Shown one piece after another: positions 1 through 8,900 of a stretch of 11,427 nucleotides of DNA (its first letter is position 1; the number at the start of each line of letters is the position of its first letter). The translations under genes were made by a program, and so were the position numbers. A model generated the notes under the pieces. That model was given only the letters and a program-made list of their open reading frames with translations, had not been told where the DNA came from and searched no databases. Source of the stretch: Syntrophomonadaceae bacterium (lineage in GTDB: Bacteria > Bacillota > Dethiobacteria > DTU022); assembly GCA_007136055.1 (NCBI GenBank), contig SLHT01000122.1:1-11427 (forward strand). Reading direction: 5' to 3'.

Positions 1-1
1 G

Positions 2-121
2 CAAAAAGTCTCCAAGAAGGAAGTCTCCAAGTACATAAAGGAACAAAAAAAGGACGACAACCAGCCAATAAACACTGCTCTGGCCGATGCCCTGAAAGGG
101 CTGAAACCCAAGAAGAATTAA
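2..121 (+). CDS. 3' end of a small Lys-rich protein of unknown function (5' partial)
   Basis: The frame is open from the window edge to TAA at 119-121. It encodes 39 residues ending in ALKGLKPKKN, with a short internal repetition (KVSKKEVSK) and about one third lysine. I do not recognise the family. The composition would suit a nucleic-acid-associated or ribosome-associated small basic protein, but that is inference from composition only. The stop codon is one base from the left end of the mobile element at 123, so the element sits exactly at the gene's end and may now act as its downstream boundary. Confidence 0.5.
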   Translation, partial: QKVSKKEVSKYIKEQKKDDNQPINTALADALKGLKPKKN

Positions 122-122
122 G

Positions 123-150
123 TGTCAAGGGGACGGGGGTTTGACAACTT
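123..150 (+). repeat. Left terminal inverted repeat of element copy 1
   Basis: These 28 bp are the exact reverse complement of 395-422, and the same 28 bp recur at 10922-10949. The sequence runs from TGTCAAGGGG to GACAACTT. TGTCAA near the outside pairs with TTGACA further in, so a single end can fold by itself, as REP-type RAYT substrates do. Confidence 0.9.
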
Positions 151-166
151 TCCATTATCACGATTC

Positions 167-391
167 ATTCTGACAGTTCTGGGATACATCCATTAGAACC
201 CGCTCAAGGCCGGCCTGGTTGAAGATTTAAAGCAAATACCCCTGGTGTATCAATTAATAATTAAGCAGGAACGGATAATTGATATAGATTTTGCCCTAAC
301 CATCTTTAACGGTAATAATCATGATGGGCTATCGGTTATAAAAATATCCAGGATCACCGGGCTCAACAGAGGGGTTGCTTTAAAAGCTTAA
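167..391 (+). pseudogene. C-terminal remnant of a RAYT (Y1_Tnp-family) transposase, copy 1
   Basis: The frame reads ILTVLGYIH, then an amber TAG at 194-196, then NPLKAGLVEDL and continues open for 64 codons to TAA at 389-391, ending ISRITGLNRGVALKA. YIHxNPxKAGLVED is the conserved motif near the C-terminal part of RAYT transposases, where the x is usually Gln; TAG for CAG is one base change. The final segment resembles the small helix-turn-helix at the end of many RAYTs. The usual PWSS motif is degraded to PLVY here but readable in copy 2. The N-terminal HUH and catalytic Tyr region is absent, so this is a fossil rather than a working enzyme. Confidence 0.8.
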
Positions 392-394
392 ATA

Positions 395-422
395 AAGTTG
401 TCAAACCCCCGTCCCCTTGACA
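395..422 (-). repeat. Right terminal inverted repeat of element copy 1
   Basis: This is the exact inverted copy of 123-150, reading AAGTTGTCAAACCC and ending CCTTGACA. It starts three bases after the stop codon of the transposase remnant. Confidence 0.9.
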
Positions 423-570
423 TATCTTAGGGAAGAGATTAATTTTGATCTGAAGGCGATTGAAGTAAGTCTTGAGATGGCAGAATAATTTGATTTTTAT
501 GATTTCAAAAAGGAGATCTTGGGTTTGTGTAGAATTCATTAGGATATCTCTTAAGTTGAGGTAACAACTT
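423..570 (+). promoter_or_regulatory. 5' region and ribosome binding site of the BTAD regulator gene
   Basis: This 148-bp stretch between the element and the regulator holds no convincing gene. GAGGT at 558-562 lies eight bases before the TTG at 571, and an in-frame TAA at 562-564 rules out any earlier start. This supports TTG over the ATG at 601, which has no Shine-Dalgarno site. The best promoter guess is TTGAAG (460-465), an 18-bp spacer and AATAAT (484-489), which is weak. A purine-rich AAAAAGGAG around 506-514 precedes only a seven-codon frame and is not considered meaningful. Confidence 0.35.
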
Positions 571-3500
571 TTGAAATCAAAAGACATCTTCACGAGAAAA
601 ATGATCGCATCTTCGCTTCCCCAGCATCTGATTACCAGCGAGCGTATTGCCAGGCTTTACCTGGAAATGCAGGCAGTGAAGACGGTATCAATCAATGCTC
701 CAACCGGATACGGGAAAACTGTTCTTGTTGCTTCCTTTTTTAATAGCCTTCCAGATGGAAACAGAATTCTCTGGTATAGAGTTGAACCTGAAGATAACTG
801 CCCCGGCGTTTATTTTTCTAAATTATTTGATACTTTAATTTACCCCAAATGCCTATCAGATTGTATTGGAATAGCAATTAAAGAAGGCCAGGAGGCTTTT
901 TATTACAGACAACTGGTAAGGCTTGCCTGTGAAGAATTATGGAAAGCCTATAATCCGAAAAATCCTAAATTTGTTCACCTCGCTTTTGATGAATGCCAAA
1001 ATCTTGAATATTCTGGAGTCATGGCAGGCTTATTAAGGCAGTTAGTCAGAAATACTCCACCTCTTCTTAAAACATATTTCCTCAGCAGCAATTCCCAGTC
1101 AATTATTGATGAAAAGTATAAACTCGAAAACAAACACCTTCAAGTTAACCTGGCCGATCTGCAGTTTAGTACTCAGGAGTTAAACACTTTAATAAAAACC
1201 ATTAAATATAACTTAATCGATAGTGACCAAATAAAAAAAATAAGTCTTATAACTGAGGGTTGGATTGGTGCAGCATTGATATTGATCCAGGACCTAAAGC
1301 GCCAAAAAGGTGGCAATTTACCTTTTGTCTATTGTTTAGAAAATGCCCCCGGCCTCTACCGCTATCTGTCACAAGAAGTATTTTCTAAAATAAAGAACAC
1401 AGATTTAGAAAACCTTTGCAGGTTAAGCCTGCTAGATGGTTTCACAGAAGAAAGTGCGGCATCGATCTATGATCTTCATGACTTGGAGATCGAGATTTTT
1501 AAATACCCTGAGCTGGACATGTTTGTTTCGCTTGAAGGTGAAAAAACGATGCAATACCGTTTTCACAACTTAATAAAACAATACTTGCAAAAAAATGCAA
1601 AAACGCTATTTTCTAAGCAGCAGCTCGCGGAACTCCATTTTAAGGCTGCAGTTTACTATCTCGAGCGTGAATTATTCAGCCAGGCTATTGAGCATATAAA
1701 AGAATGTACTGCATTGGAAAAAACTATTGAACTTGTAACCGGCGTTGGCATCAGGTTTATGCTGGTCGGCAAAAGCGGTCAGCTGAATAAATGGTTGGCT
1801 ATGCTTCCACAGGAGCTTGTCAGCTATAACCCGGTGCTTTTAATTTTCAAAGCCCTGCTGCTACCGCATAATGAATTTAAGGAAGCAGAGAGCTTATTGA
1901 ATAAAGCTTACCATTATTCCAGGGCACAAAATAACCCGTTACTTCTCTACCGCTCGGCAACCTCACTGGTTTTTATTCACTATTGTAAAAACAATATGCG
2001 CGGCATTGTCAGCATTACCAAAAAAGCAATCGATGACCTGCAGCCCTTAAAAGATGAAGCAAACAGCTGGCTGGGTCTACTGTCAATGATGAATGCAGTT
2101 GGAAATAATGAACATGTGCAAGGGCTAGAATTTGCTGGAATTCTAGATACCTCTGATTTACAGGAGGAAGATTACTGGCTGTATCTTGCCTATACAGCAA
2201 TTATGAACTTTTACCTGGGTAAGCTTACAAGTGCCGAAAAACTGATTGCAAAAGCACTTACCCTAAACTGTGTTGAGCAAACAGACCCAGCCAGGGCTAC
2301 TGCTTTATACCTGATTTGTTTTACTTATACCATGCAGAATAAGTTTGACTTACTTGAGCCAAAACTGACGGCATTGAAGCAGATTAGCGAAACAAATGGT
2401 TTTTCATTCTTTGTGGCAGGTGCCAAGCATCTCTCTGCATGCGATGATTACTTAAAATTCAAATATAATGAAGCCCAGGCTAAGCTTGATGAAGCAGTTT
2501 TTACTTACCAGAAGTTTGGAAACCAGGCATTGTTATTGCTGATAAAAATGTTAAAACGTTTGTGGTCCACCCAGGCTGGGAAAAACGAGGTTGACTTGAA
2601 GGAAATAGCCTGGGAAGCAGAGATGATTAAGAAGCTTAAGCCCGGTTTGATGGTTGAAGAAATATACCAGTCTGTCCTGGGAGCACTGGCCCGTGAAATA
2701 GGTGATTTTAGCCTTGCCGAAAAATGCCTCCGGCAGTCAATAAAAAAATCAAAAGCAAAAAAAGCTGGGCAGGTGCTGTGCGGCACTTACTTCCACCTTT
2801 CAAAGCTATATTTTGATATGGGCAACATAAAGCGTGGCTGTTATTACTTGAAAAAGGCGATGAAATTAGGAGAAAATGGTCCTTATTATATGTTATGGGA
2901 CCTGCACCTTCCCACAATAGTTGAGATGTTAATTCGCGCCATAATTTATGGATATTCTACCGGTTATGCCGGTGAGTTTTTAAAGCGACTTTCTAACGAA
3001 AATACTGCATTTTTTCTTATTAATAAATGCGCTGTATTAAATGAAGGAACTGTCCTTGCTTTTACACGTGAATTCTTAAATGAGTTAGAAGAAAATCCAG
3101 GGAAAAAGTATTATCTTATCAAGGCTAACCTTTTCGGAAAACCAAGTATCCAGGTAAATGGCTTGACAGTTCCGGACACAGCCTGGAAAACAAAAAAGAA
3201 CAGGGGTATATTTGAGTATTTACTATTAAGACGGGGCGAAACAGTTTCTAAAGAAAAAATTATTGACTTATTTTGGCCCGATTCAGATTTTAATTCTGCT
3301 TCAACATCTTTAAGAACTGCACTTTACCAGATTAGAAAAATACTATCCGCATATGGAGTTGATTTTACTGGAAATAATTCGCTATTTATTGAAACTCACG
3401 AAGCATTGGAGTTGAAGACGGGCAATGAGGTTGAAATAGATCTTGCTAATTTCGAAAATCTTTACCACGAATTGTTGCATAATGATCTGAAAAAAATCAC

Positions 3501-3888
3501 TGATGTGAATTATAGCCAGGAAATACTGGGAAAAATTGTTTTGCTATACAGGGGGGAACTTCTCGAATCCAGGGATTATGGCGATATGCTGATTTTTAGA
3601 AGAGAAAAATGTAAAGTTGTTTACGAGGATACCTGCCTGCGTTTAAGTTCTACTTATTTAAATCAGGGTAAATTGAAAGAGGCCGAGGCTATTTTGGAGC
3701 GGTCTATCCTTGCTGATCCTTTCAGTGAAAGCACTTGCCTGGCATTAATTAATGTTTATGCTAAAGCAGGGAAAAGAAGTAAAGCACAAAAAATATTCAA
3801 TGACTATAAAACACGCCTGAACAAAGAGCTTAATATTGAACCGGATAAAAACATGATAGCAGCAGCCAGTAGCATTATCAGGAAATAG
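571..3888 (+). CDS. MalT-like STAND ATPase with C-terminal SARP-type winged helix and BTAD domain; transcriptional regulator
   Basis: This 1105-residue protein is a probable signal-responsive transcriptional activator. It opens as LuxR/MalT-type STAND proteins do: a short basic lead and a P-loop APTGYGKT at residues 43-50, with Lys49. A Walker B-like HLAFDE follows with Asp140 and Glu141. A MalT-like winged segment starts near FHNLIKQYL (331), followed by about 500 residues of helical TPR-like repeats. Where MalT carries a LuxR helix-turn-helix, this protein has an OmpR/SARP-like winged helix (about 850-945; LFWPDSD at 900, SLRTALYQIRKIL at 913-925). A BTAD domain (about 955-1100) follows, with EAEAILERSILADPFSE. 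The start is TTG, preceded by GAGGT and an in-frame stop. Family knowledge: the ATPase/TPR part senses a ligand or partner and gates DNA binding. Control of the adjacent surface-protein genes is inferred from position only. Confidence 0.88.
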   Translation: MKSKDIFTRKMIASSLPQHLITSERIARLYLEMQAVKTVSINAPTGYGKTVLVASFFNSLPDGNRILWYRVEPEDNCPGVYFSKLFDTLIYPKCLSDCIGIAIKEGQEAFYYRQLVRLACEELWKAYNPKNPKFVHLAFDECQNLEYSGVMAGLLRQLVRNTPPLLKTYFLSSNSQSIIDEKYKLENKHLQVNLADLQFSTQELNTLIKTIKYNLIDSDQIKKISLITEGWIGAALILIQDLKRQKGGNLPFVYCLENAPGLYRYLSQEVFSKIKNTDLENLCRLSLLDGFTEESAASIYDLHDLEIEIFKYPELDMFVSLEGEKTMQYRFHNLIKQYLQKNAKTLFSKQQLAELHFKAAVYYLERELFSQAIEHIKECTALEKTIELVTGVGIRFMLVGKSGQLNKWLAMLPQELVSYNPVLLIFKALLLPHNEFKEAESLLNKAYHYSRAQNNPLLLYRSATSLVFIHYCKNNMRGIVSITKKAIDDLQPLKDEANSWLGLLSMMNAVGNNEHVQGLEFAGILDTSDLQEEDYWLYLAYTAIMNFYLGKLTSAEKLIAKALTLNCVEQTDPARATALYLICFTYTMQNKFDLLEPKLTALKQISETNGFSFFVAGAKHLSACDDYLKFKYNEAQAKLDEAVFTYQKFGNQALLLLIKMLKRLWSTQAGKNEVDLKEIAWEAEMIKKLKPGLMVEEIYQSVLGALAREIGDFSLAEKCLRQSIKKSKAKKAGQVLCGTYFHLSKLYFDMGNIKRGCYYLKKAMKLGENGPYYMLWDLHLPTIVEMLIRAIIYGYSTGYAGEFLKRLSNENTAFFLINKCAVLNEGTVLAFTREFLNELEENPGKKYYLIKANLFGKPSIQVNGLTVPDTAWKTKKNRGIFEYLLLRRGETVSKEKIIDLFWPDSDFNSASTSLRTALYQIRKILSAYGVDFTGNNSLFIETHEALELKTGNEVEIDLANFENLYHELLHNDLKKITDVNYSQEILGKIVLLYRGELLESRDYGDMLIFRREKCKVVYEDTCLRLSSTYLNQGKLKEAEAILERSILADPFSESTCLALINVYAKAGKRSKAQKIFNDYKTRLNKELNIEPDKNMIAAASSIIRK

Positions 3889-3896
3889 CTATTTCC
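3881..3896. repeat. 16-bp perfect palindrome across the regulator's stop codon
   Basis: GGAAATAGCTATTTCC reads identically on both strands and includes the TAG stop of the regulator at 3886-3888. As RNA it could form a six-pair stem with an AGCT loop. It is not followed directly by a U-run; the pyrimidine-rich tract begins about 15 bases later (3911-3964). It may be a weak terminator, an operator, or chance. Confidence 0.35.
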
Positions 3897-4038
3897 AGGC
3901 GATCTGAATTGAAGTTTCTTCCAAATCTTTTTATTTCTTTATTGCACTTTTGTTTTTCTTCCTACCACACCCCAAGCATATAAAGTAAAACCCATCAGGG
4001 AACAGCAAATTGTTTAAACCATTAGTTCAGTTTAATTT

Positions 4039-4096
4039 TTTAATGCATTAAATTTCATAAAAATTTCACAGTGATACCTTAAAATATTTTTATAAT
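4039..4096 (+). promoter_or_regulatory. Candidate operator/promoter region of the surface-protein cluster
   Basis: The AT-rich gap between the regulator and the first surface gene contains a 14-bp perfect palindrome TTTAATGCATTAAA (4039-4052). It is followed by an eight-base direct repeat AAATTTCA at 4050-4057 and 4061-4068, 11 bp apart. A perfect TATAAT lies at 4091-4096, about 50 bases before the ATG at 4147. SARP/BTAD regulators typically bind short direct repeats with an 11-bp period upstream of the -10, so the spacing is suggestive. The best -35-like hexamer, TTCACA (4065-4070), is 20 bp from the -10, too far for an unaided sigma-A promoter but tolerable for an activator-dependent one. 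All assignments here are inference. Confidence 0.35.
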
Positions 4097-4146
4097 TGCT
4101 ACAAAATAAGTCCCACATAGTTTTAGACTTCGGAAGGGGCACAACA

Positions 4147-4620
4147 ATGGAAGCTGCCCGTAATAAAAGTGCAAAGAAAACCTATTTTGTACCGCTGGTT
4201 ACTATTCTATCCCTGATTATCATTGTGCTAGTGTTTTTACTCAGTCCTTTGAAAAACCTGGTCTTTTCTCCCGACGTTGAGCCAACCCTTGTCCTCACCG
4301 TGGTAGAAAGCACCGGGCCTGAAACATCATCCGGCCTTTTTCGGGTAGTTGTTGAAGCTCAGGTTGATGGCAAACCAGAACCGCAGATTACATTTAACCG
4401 TAATGACGGGATTGGCATAATGGAGTCAACCAACCATACCCTTTTACTAATGGAAGAAGGTGAAGCCTTTTTGCTTAAAGCCATGGCATCTAATTCCAGA
4501 GGCACAGCAGAGGCTGAGCTTGAGATTTTTGCCGGGGTGCAGGCATATCTTCAACTGTGCAACTGCAGATTTTGCTACACCAGGCGGCAGGCCGCTTGTC
4601 TTGAGTTCGCCGACTTTTAA
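4147..4620 (+). CDS. Membrane-anchored Ig-like surface protein, truncated by a frameshift
   Basis: ATG at 4147 is chosen because GGAAGGGG (4132-4139) lies seven bases upstream and because the paralogue at 9483 starts at the equivalent codon. The longer frame from TTG 4096 has no ribosome site. The 157-residue product has a short basic cytoplasmic lead (about 12 residues) and one membrane helix (about 14-36, VPLVTILSLIIIVLVFLLSPL region). An Ig-like beta domain (about 43-130) follows, containing GKPEPQITFNRNDG. It has no lipobox Cys. Residues 1-130 align closely with the 9483 product. After LEIFAGV the reading frame drifts into a Cys-rich tail unlike the paralogue, and homology resumes one frame over at 4544-4768. 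The gene is therefore probably a broken and internally deleted copy, although the anchored Ig domain alone might still be made. Confidence 0.65.
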   Translation: MEAARNKSAKKTYFVPLVTILSLIIIVLVFLLSPLKNLVFSPDVEPTLVLTVVESTGPETSSGLFRVVVEAQVDGKPEPQITFNRNDGIGIMESTNHTLLLMEEGEAFLLKAMASNSRGTAEAELEIFAGVQAYLQLCNCRFCYTRRQAACLEFADF

Positions 4621-4768
4621 GACGGAATTAATTAATTACATCAATGAGCGATCCAGGACAATGCAAATTAAATTAGGTTTAAACAGGGCAACAAATAATA
4701 ACCATTTAGAAGATATTTTTCTCTTTCACTGCAGTACGGTTACTATTGAAGTGGAATTTGATCATTAA
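4544..4768 (+). pseudogene. Frame-shifted C-terminal tail of the preceding surface protein (DNRLRE-like end)
   Basis: In the +1 frame relative to 4147-4620, this segment reads from HIFNCATADF to TAA at 4766-4768. Its end, MQIKLGLNRATNNNH then STVTIEVEFDH, parallels the end of the 9483 product, FQIRLQFNERETNNDN then GSVTFRLQVVYTN. The shared pattern is QI(K/R)LxxN, RxTNNxN and SVT, so this is the last ~50 residues of the same C-terminal domain. The linker, PKD-like domain and first part of the DNRLRE-like domain are missing. An internal deletion plus a shift of one base near 4535-4545 explains the layout. A sequencing error could explain the shift but not the deletion. Confidence 0.55.
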
Positions 4769-4794
4769 AACTCTTTAATAAAGGAGGGTCTGCT

Positions 4795-5907
4795 GTGTTT
4801 GCTGAAAGTTTTAGATTAACCCTATTTCCAAAGGTTATTTTTATTAGTCTCTTACTCTGCTTAACCCTACTGTCTGGGTGCAGGCAAACAGATTCAGAGG
4901 GCAGTGTTACGGTTTGGCTGGATGTGCCGCTTAATGGCCTGATTTTTTCTGAATTACAGGAGATAAATATAAAAGGGCACTCCGAGGCAAAAGATATGGT
5001 AAAGAGTGTGGAAATCTGGGTTAACGGTGAGCTGCTGGACGTCATTAATAACCCACCTATGCAGGCGGGATTAGCCGCTTTTAGTACCAAGTGGACGCCC
5101 GAAACGCCCGGGGAATATACCATACAAGCTGTTGCCATGGGTATGGATGATACAGCCAGCTTACCAGATGTGGTGCGGATAACCTTCGGAATGGAGGTTC
5201 CAGAACCGGAAGAAGAACTGGTTGTTGCAGAAGCAGGTGAGCCTCAGGATACCCCGCCTGTAGCAGAAGATCCGCCCGCCAGTGACACCCCAGTAACTGA
5301 GCCGAAGGCAACCATACAATTCTGGGCTGATCCCCCGCAAATTGAGGCAGGAGAATGTACAACTATCCGCTGGAGGGTGGAAAATGCCAGCCGTGTTATC
5401 TTTGAAGGATCTGAACAACCCTTAGCAGGCAATTTCCGTGATTGCCTTTGTGAGAACAGGCTTTACACACTGAGGGTTTTTAATCTTGACGGTTCCGAGG
5501 AGCGGCGCACCCTGGAGGTCAGGGTAACCGGATCCTGTGTTACACCAAAACCGCCATCCCCCCCTCCTGCAGAACCTAAACCGGATACTACACCGCCCCC
5601 GGTACCAACACCTTTTGCTCCGGCTGACGGCTTAGATATCGCCTGTAAGCCTGAGCAGTCGATGGCCTGGCTGCCGGTGACTGACCCAAGTGGGATCTCT
5701 GAATACAGGGTTGAAGTCCAGAGGCATTTTGGCGACAACAACTGGCAGCCTGCACCTGGCGGTTCGTTGACAGGAATCCAGGGAAAAGAAGCCTCAGTTT
5801 CCGTAGAATGCGGCTGGTACTATCGCTGGCGGGTACGTGCAGTTGACGGGGCCGGCAATCTTAGCCCCTGGTCTGACTGGTCGCATTTTGCTATCTTGCT
5901 TATGTAG
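4795..5907 (+). CDS. Secreted lipoprotein with two Ig-like domains and a fibronectin type III-like domain
   Basis: The 370-residue product starts at GTG 4795, six bases after a strong AAGGAGGG (4781-4788). It has a signal peptide and lipobox LSGC with the lipidated Cys at 29, so it is expected on the outer face of the membrane. Domain 1 (about 36-132) is Ig-like, with SVEIWVNG and TPGEYTIQAVA. It resembles the first ectodomain of the 5917 product, which carries SVELWVNN. An acidic Pro/Glu linker runs about 134-170. Domain 2 (about 172-246) is a second Ig-like fold of the type IxFWADPxxIEAGExxTIRWxVENA. A Pro-rich linker (250-272) leads to an FN3-like domain (about 273-370) ending YYRWRVRAVDGAGNLSPWSDW. 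Its stop overlaps the ribosome site of the next gene, so the two are co-translated. No catalytic motif is seen; a binding or structural role is inferred. Confidence 0.8.
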   Translation: MFAESFRLTLFPKVIFISLLLCLTLLSGCRQTDSEGSVTVWLDVPLNGLIFSELQEINIKGHSEAKDMVKSVEIWVNGELLDVINNPPMQAGLAAFSTKWTPETPGEYTIQAVAMGMDDTASLPDVVRITFGMEVPEPEEELVVAEAGEPQDTPPVAEDPPASDTPVTEPKATIQFWADPPQIEAGECTTIRWRVENASRVIFEGSEQPLAGNFRDCLCENRLYTLRVFNLDGSEERRTLEVRVTGSCVTPKPPSPPPAEPKPDTTPPPVPTPFAPADGLDIACKPEQSMAWLPVTDPSGISEYRVEVQRHFGDNNWQPAPGGSLTGIQGKEASVSVECGWYYRWRVRAVDGAGNLSPWSDWSHFAILLM

Positions 5908-5916
5908 GAGGTTAAC

Positions 5917-8900
5917 ATGAAAAATAAAATAGCCCTGCGCCGGCCAGCCCGGCTGACCATTGTTTTGCTGTTATTTCTTTTAGTTATCATACTGACCCTG
6001 ATCTTTATATACCAAAACGGTCGCGCTATAGAATCGAAACCGCTGGTATTGATACACTCACCGCTTAACCGTGAACCCTTTCAGGTTGGTGAAATAGTAG
6101 CTGTCCATGCTACAGCGCGCTGTGAGAAAGCTTTGAGCAGCGTGGAGCTTTGGGTGAACAATATTTTTGTTGATGCGCATAAAGCTAGTGGAGAGGACAC
6201 AGTCAACTCGCTGGTTTTATCCAGCAGCTGGTTGGCCACTAATGTCGGCAGCAACGTGATTATTGTCCGTGCCACTTCTACTGACGGTACCGAAGGGCAG
6301 GCTTCAATCGTGATCAATGTAAGCGAGAGCGAAGGTGAAGCAGAAGGTCTGCATACTGTAAGACAGGGTGATACACTACGCTCCATTGCCGGAGAGTACG
6401 GTCTTGATCCGGACCTGCTGGAATTAGCCAACCCCGATCTTGATCTGGATGAGCTCGACCCAGGCGATGAAATAATTATTCCAGAAGATATAGAGGAACC
6501 ACCCGCTGAGGTCGACCCACCGGATGATGATCCTCCTGCTGATGACCCACCACTTGATGATCCCCCTTTCCCCGAAGGAGCTGCGCCCGGTTCAGGTTTT
6601 TTAATGCCCGGGGTAATAGATGATTACATACTTGGTCCTGCCCAGGATTTCCTCCTCCGCCCGGCTCAGGATTATATCTTTGACTTGCTGGGAACTGAAC
6701 GGATAGATGACCGAGCCAGGTTGCAACTGGAGCTGCTCAGCTTAACCACCTCCGCCCCTTTTGAACAGCTCTATCTTTATGTTAGTTATGGAGACTTTCC
6801 CCAGCATCGCTTCCCCGACGAACATGACGATTTAGGAATCGGGGAGTCTATCCACATCCTTTCTACTGATGCAGACGGAACTACAAGATGGGATATATCA
6901 TCCGTGGCCGGTAACGTTATGCCACTATTTAGTTGGCCTCATAATCAAAGCTTACCGTTTAGCTTTTCCCTGGTGGGAGTTTTAGAAAGCGGAACTGATT
7001 CTGTAGAACTGTACTATTTCATGGATCCCATTCCCCCTGAATTATGGACAGGTATGCCCTTAAGCGGTGGTGCGGACGATGGTGACTACAGCTTTGAATT
7101 CTCTTTCCGCATTGCACCTGCTGAAGGAGGAGAGCGCGGAGTCCCGCTTTATACCGATATAAATATGACTCCACCCGAGAATGCGCGGTTGGATGATAGA
7201 AACCAGTCACTGCGCTGGGATTATAACCCACGCCCCGATGAGGAGCCGATAGATGGCTTCCGTATTTACTTAAATAGTGGCCTGCAATGGGTGGAACCGG
7301 CTAGGGCGCGGGAAAGCATGCTTCCTACTGAGTGGCTTAACCCGCCTTGTGGCACGACTTATGTTTTTTCAGTTACAGCCTATCGTATTGGTATTCCGGA
7401 TGGGCCGGAATCGCTACCATCTATTGCCAGGCTGCAATCGGAAGTCGCTAACTGCCAGCGTGAAATAGAGATCACTTTTCTTGAACTTGAAACGTTCAAC
7501 TTGGGTGGCGATGGCCGTCGGCCACCGCACCGAGGTGATGTCGGACCAGTTTACGGCTATTTCTTTGCCAATAACCAAAGGATTCAATTCAACACCAATC
7601 CTACTCGCGGCTGGAACCGGGGCAGTCCGGACCTACCAGATGGCTTTTATCATCATACCCTCTACGATTTGGCAGAATTAGCTGCCAACCCAGATTGGCA
7701 CTTCAGTGGAAGGCCTACTTTACTGGTGGAAATACCAGATGACGGTTCCTTTCAGTTCGGCTTTCACTTCATGGATGAGGATTACGGAAGATGCCGAAGA
7801 CCAAGTGATGCTGGATGTGATGACCTGATTGCTGAAGCTTCCTCTCCGGTATACAGTCTGACCAGCACAGCCGGACGGGAAAGGTTTGACCGGCAAAATG
7901 AAGGTGTTTTAGTTGCCGATAATGGACGCTGCCAGGTTAGCTATGTATGGGGACCTGCATTTGGCAGCCCTGTCGGTTCTGGTGTGGAAGGGTGGGAACC
8001 GCTGCCCTTGATTTACCTTGAAAGATTTGAAGTGGATGATAGTGGTTTGGTCAGTCTGCATGTTCGCAATATTGGTACGGCGACCTGGCCCTGGCGCGAC
8101 CTTAAGGTTGAGCTGCAAAACCGTGATGGTTCTTCCATCGGTGTTTATACCTGGCCTAACTTTGCCCTTGAACCTGGTCAGCGTACCGTTTTGGAGCAAA
8201 CATCCATGCGTCTCGACCCGCCCTATGACGCTTGTGTGTTGATCGACCCCTACAACGATGTTCTTCAAGAGGGCGATCTAACCGGAGGGAGGATAACCAG
8301 CATCCCAGTTTGTCAACCAGCACCGGACCTGGTCATTAACGATGTTGGTTTTGTACCCGGAGAAGGAACCGGTCAGCTGGCGATCACGATCACGAATATG
8401 GGCCAGGGACCGCTTACAAACCGTACGGTATCTTTTGAAGCCAATGCCATGTTTTCCGGTATGCTTGATCTGGGTGGTGCAGAAGCTGCTTCTGCTCACA
8501 ATGTTACTCTCGGGCGATTTGAAACCGCCACTTTGCTCATTGGCGAAATAAGCAGCCCTACACGTTTACAGATGCACGAAGGCTATACGGTAAGGGTTGA
8601 TCCCGAGAACCTCATCTACGAGCTAAACACAGACAATAACACCTTCGATGTACCTGCCGGGGGTGAGCTGGAGATTGTACTCACTGGGGTAGAAGCTCCT
8701 TTTAGTATGCGTAACAAAAGTATTGATTATGAATTTACTGCTTCTGTTATATCTGGTTATGGTCATGATAGAAATGTGGTTTTATACCAACTTGTATCAA
8801 ATCCAGATTGGACTCTTTGCAACTATCATGGTGGATGTAGGAAAAGTTTATCCCATGCCTCCGGTAGATTTCTCATTTTTGGTGATGAAAGCCTTGAGGT

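Larger units (their letters stand above)
123..422 (+). mobile_element. RAYT-derived MITE-like element, copy 1 (300 bp)
   Basis: The element is bounded by perfect 28-bp terminal inverted repeats at 123-150 and 395-422. The outer part reads TGTCAAGGGGACGGGGG, and each end also carries an internal TGTCAA/TTGACA inverted pair that could fold into a small hairpin. The interior holds the C-terminal tail of a Y1/RAYT transposase and no HUH catalytic region, so the element is non-autonomous. A second copy in the same orientation lies at 10922-11225. No target-site duplication is evident: AAG before and TATCT after. Similar palindromic ends near Y1 transposases are common in Firmicutes; that link is from family knowledge. 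Mobilisation in trans by a full-length RAYT elsewhere in the genome is inferred. Confidence 0.85.

Noticed and set aside
472..503. Promoter TTGAGA (472-477) with TATGAT (498-503) before the regulator
   Set aside because: The hexamers are good but the 20-bp spacer is outside the normal range for a housekeeping promoter, so it is not listed as a feature.
363..593. A 76-codon minus-strand frame overlapping element copy 1 and the regulator start
   Set aside because: It runs through the mobile-element terminus and into the antisense of the regulator's first codons, with no ribosome site and no protein-like features.
4096..4146. Upstream TTG start that would lengthen the 4147 protein by 17 residues
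   Set aside because: There is no Shine-Dalgarno site before TTG 4096, and it overlaps a TATAAT. ATG 4147 has GGAAGGGG at the right distance and matches the start of its paralogue.
4460..4768. Independent 102-residue gene starting at ATG 4460
   Set aside because: Its first ~28 codons overlap the conserved Ig-coding region in the wrong frame and have no ribosome site. Only the part after 4544 resembles protein, as the frame-shifted tail of the 4147 gene.
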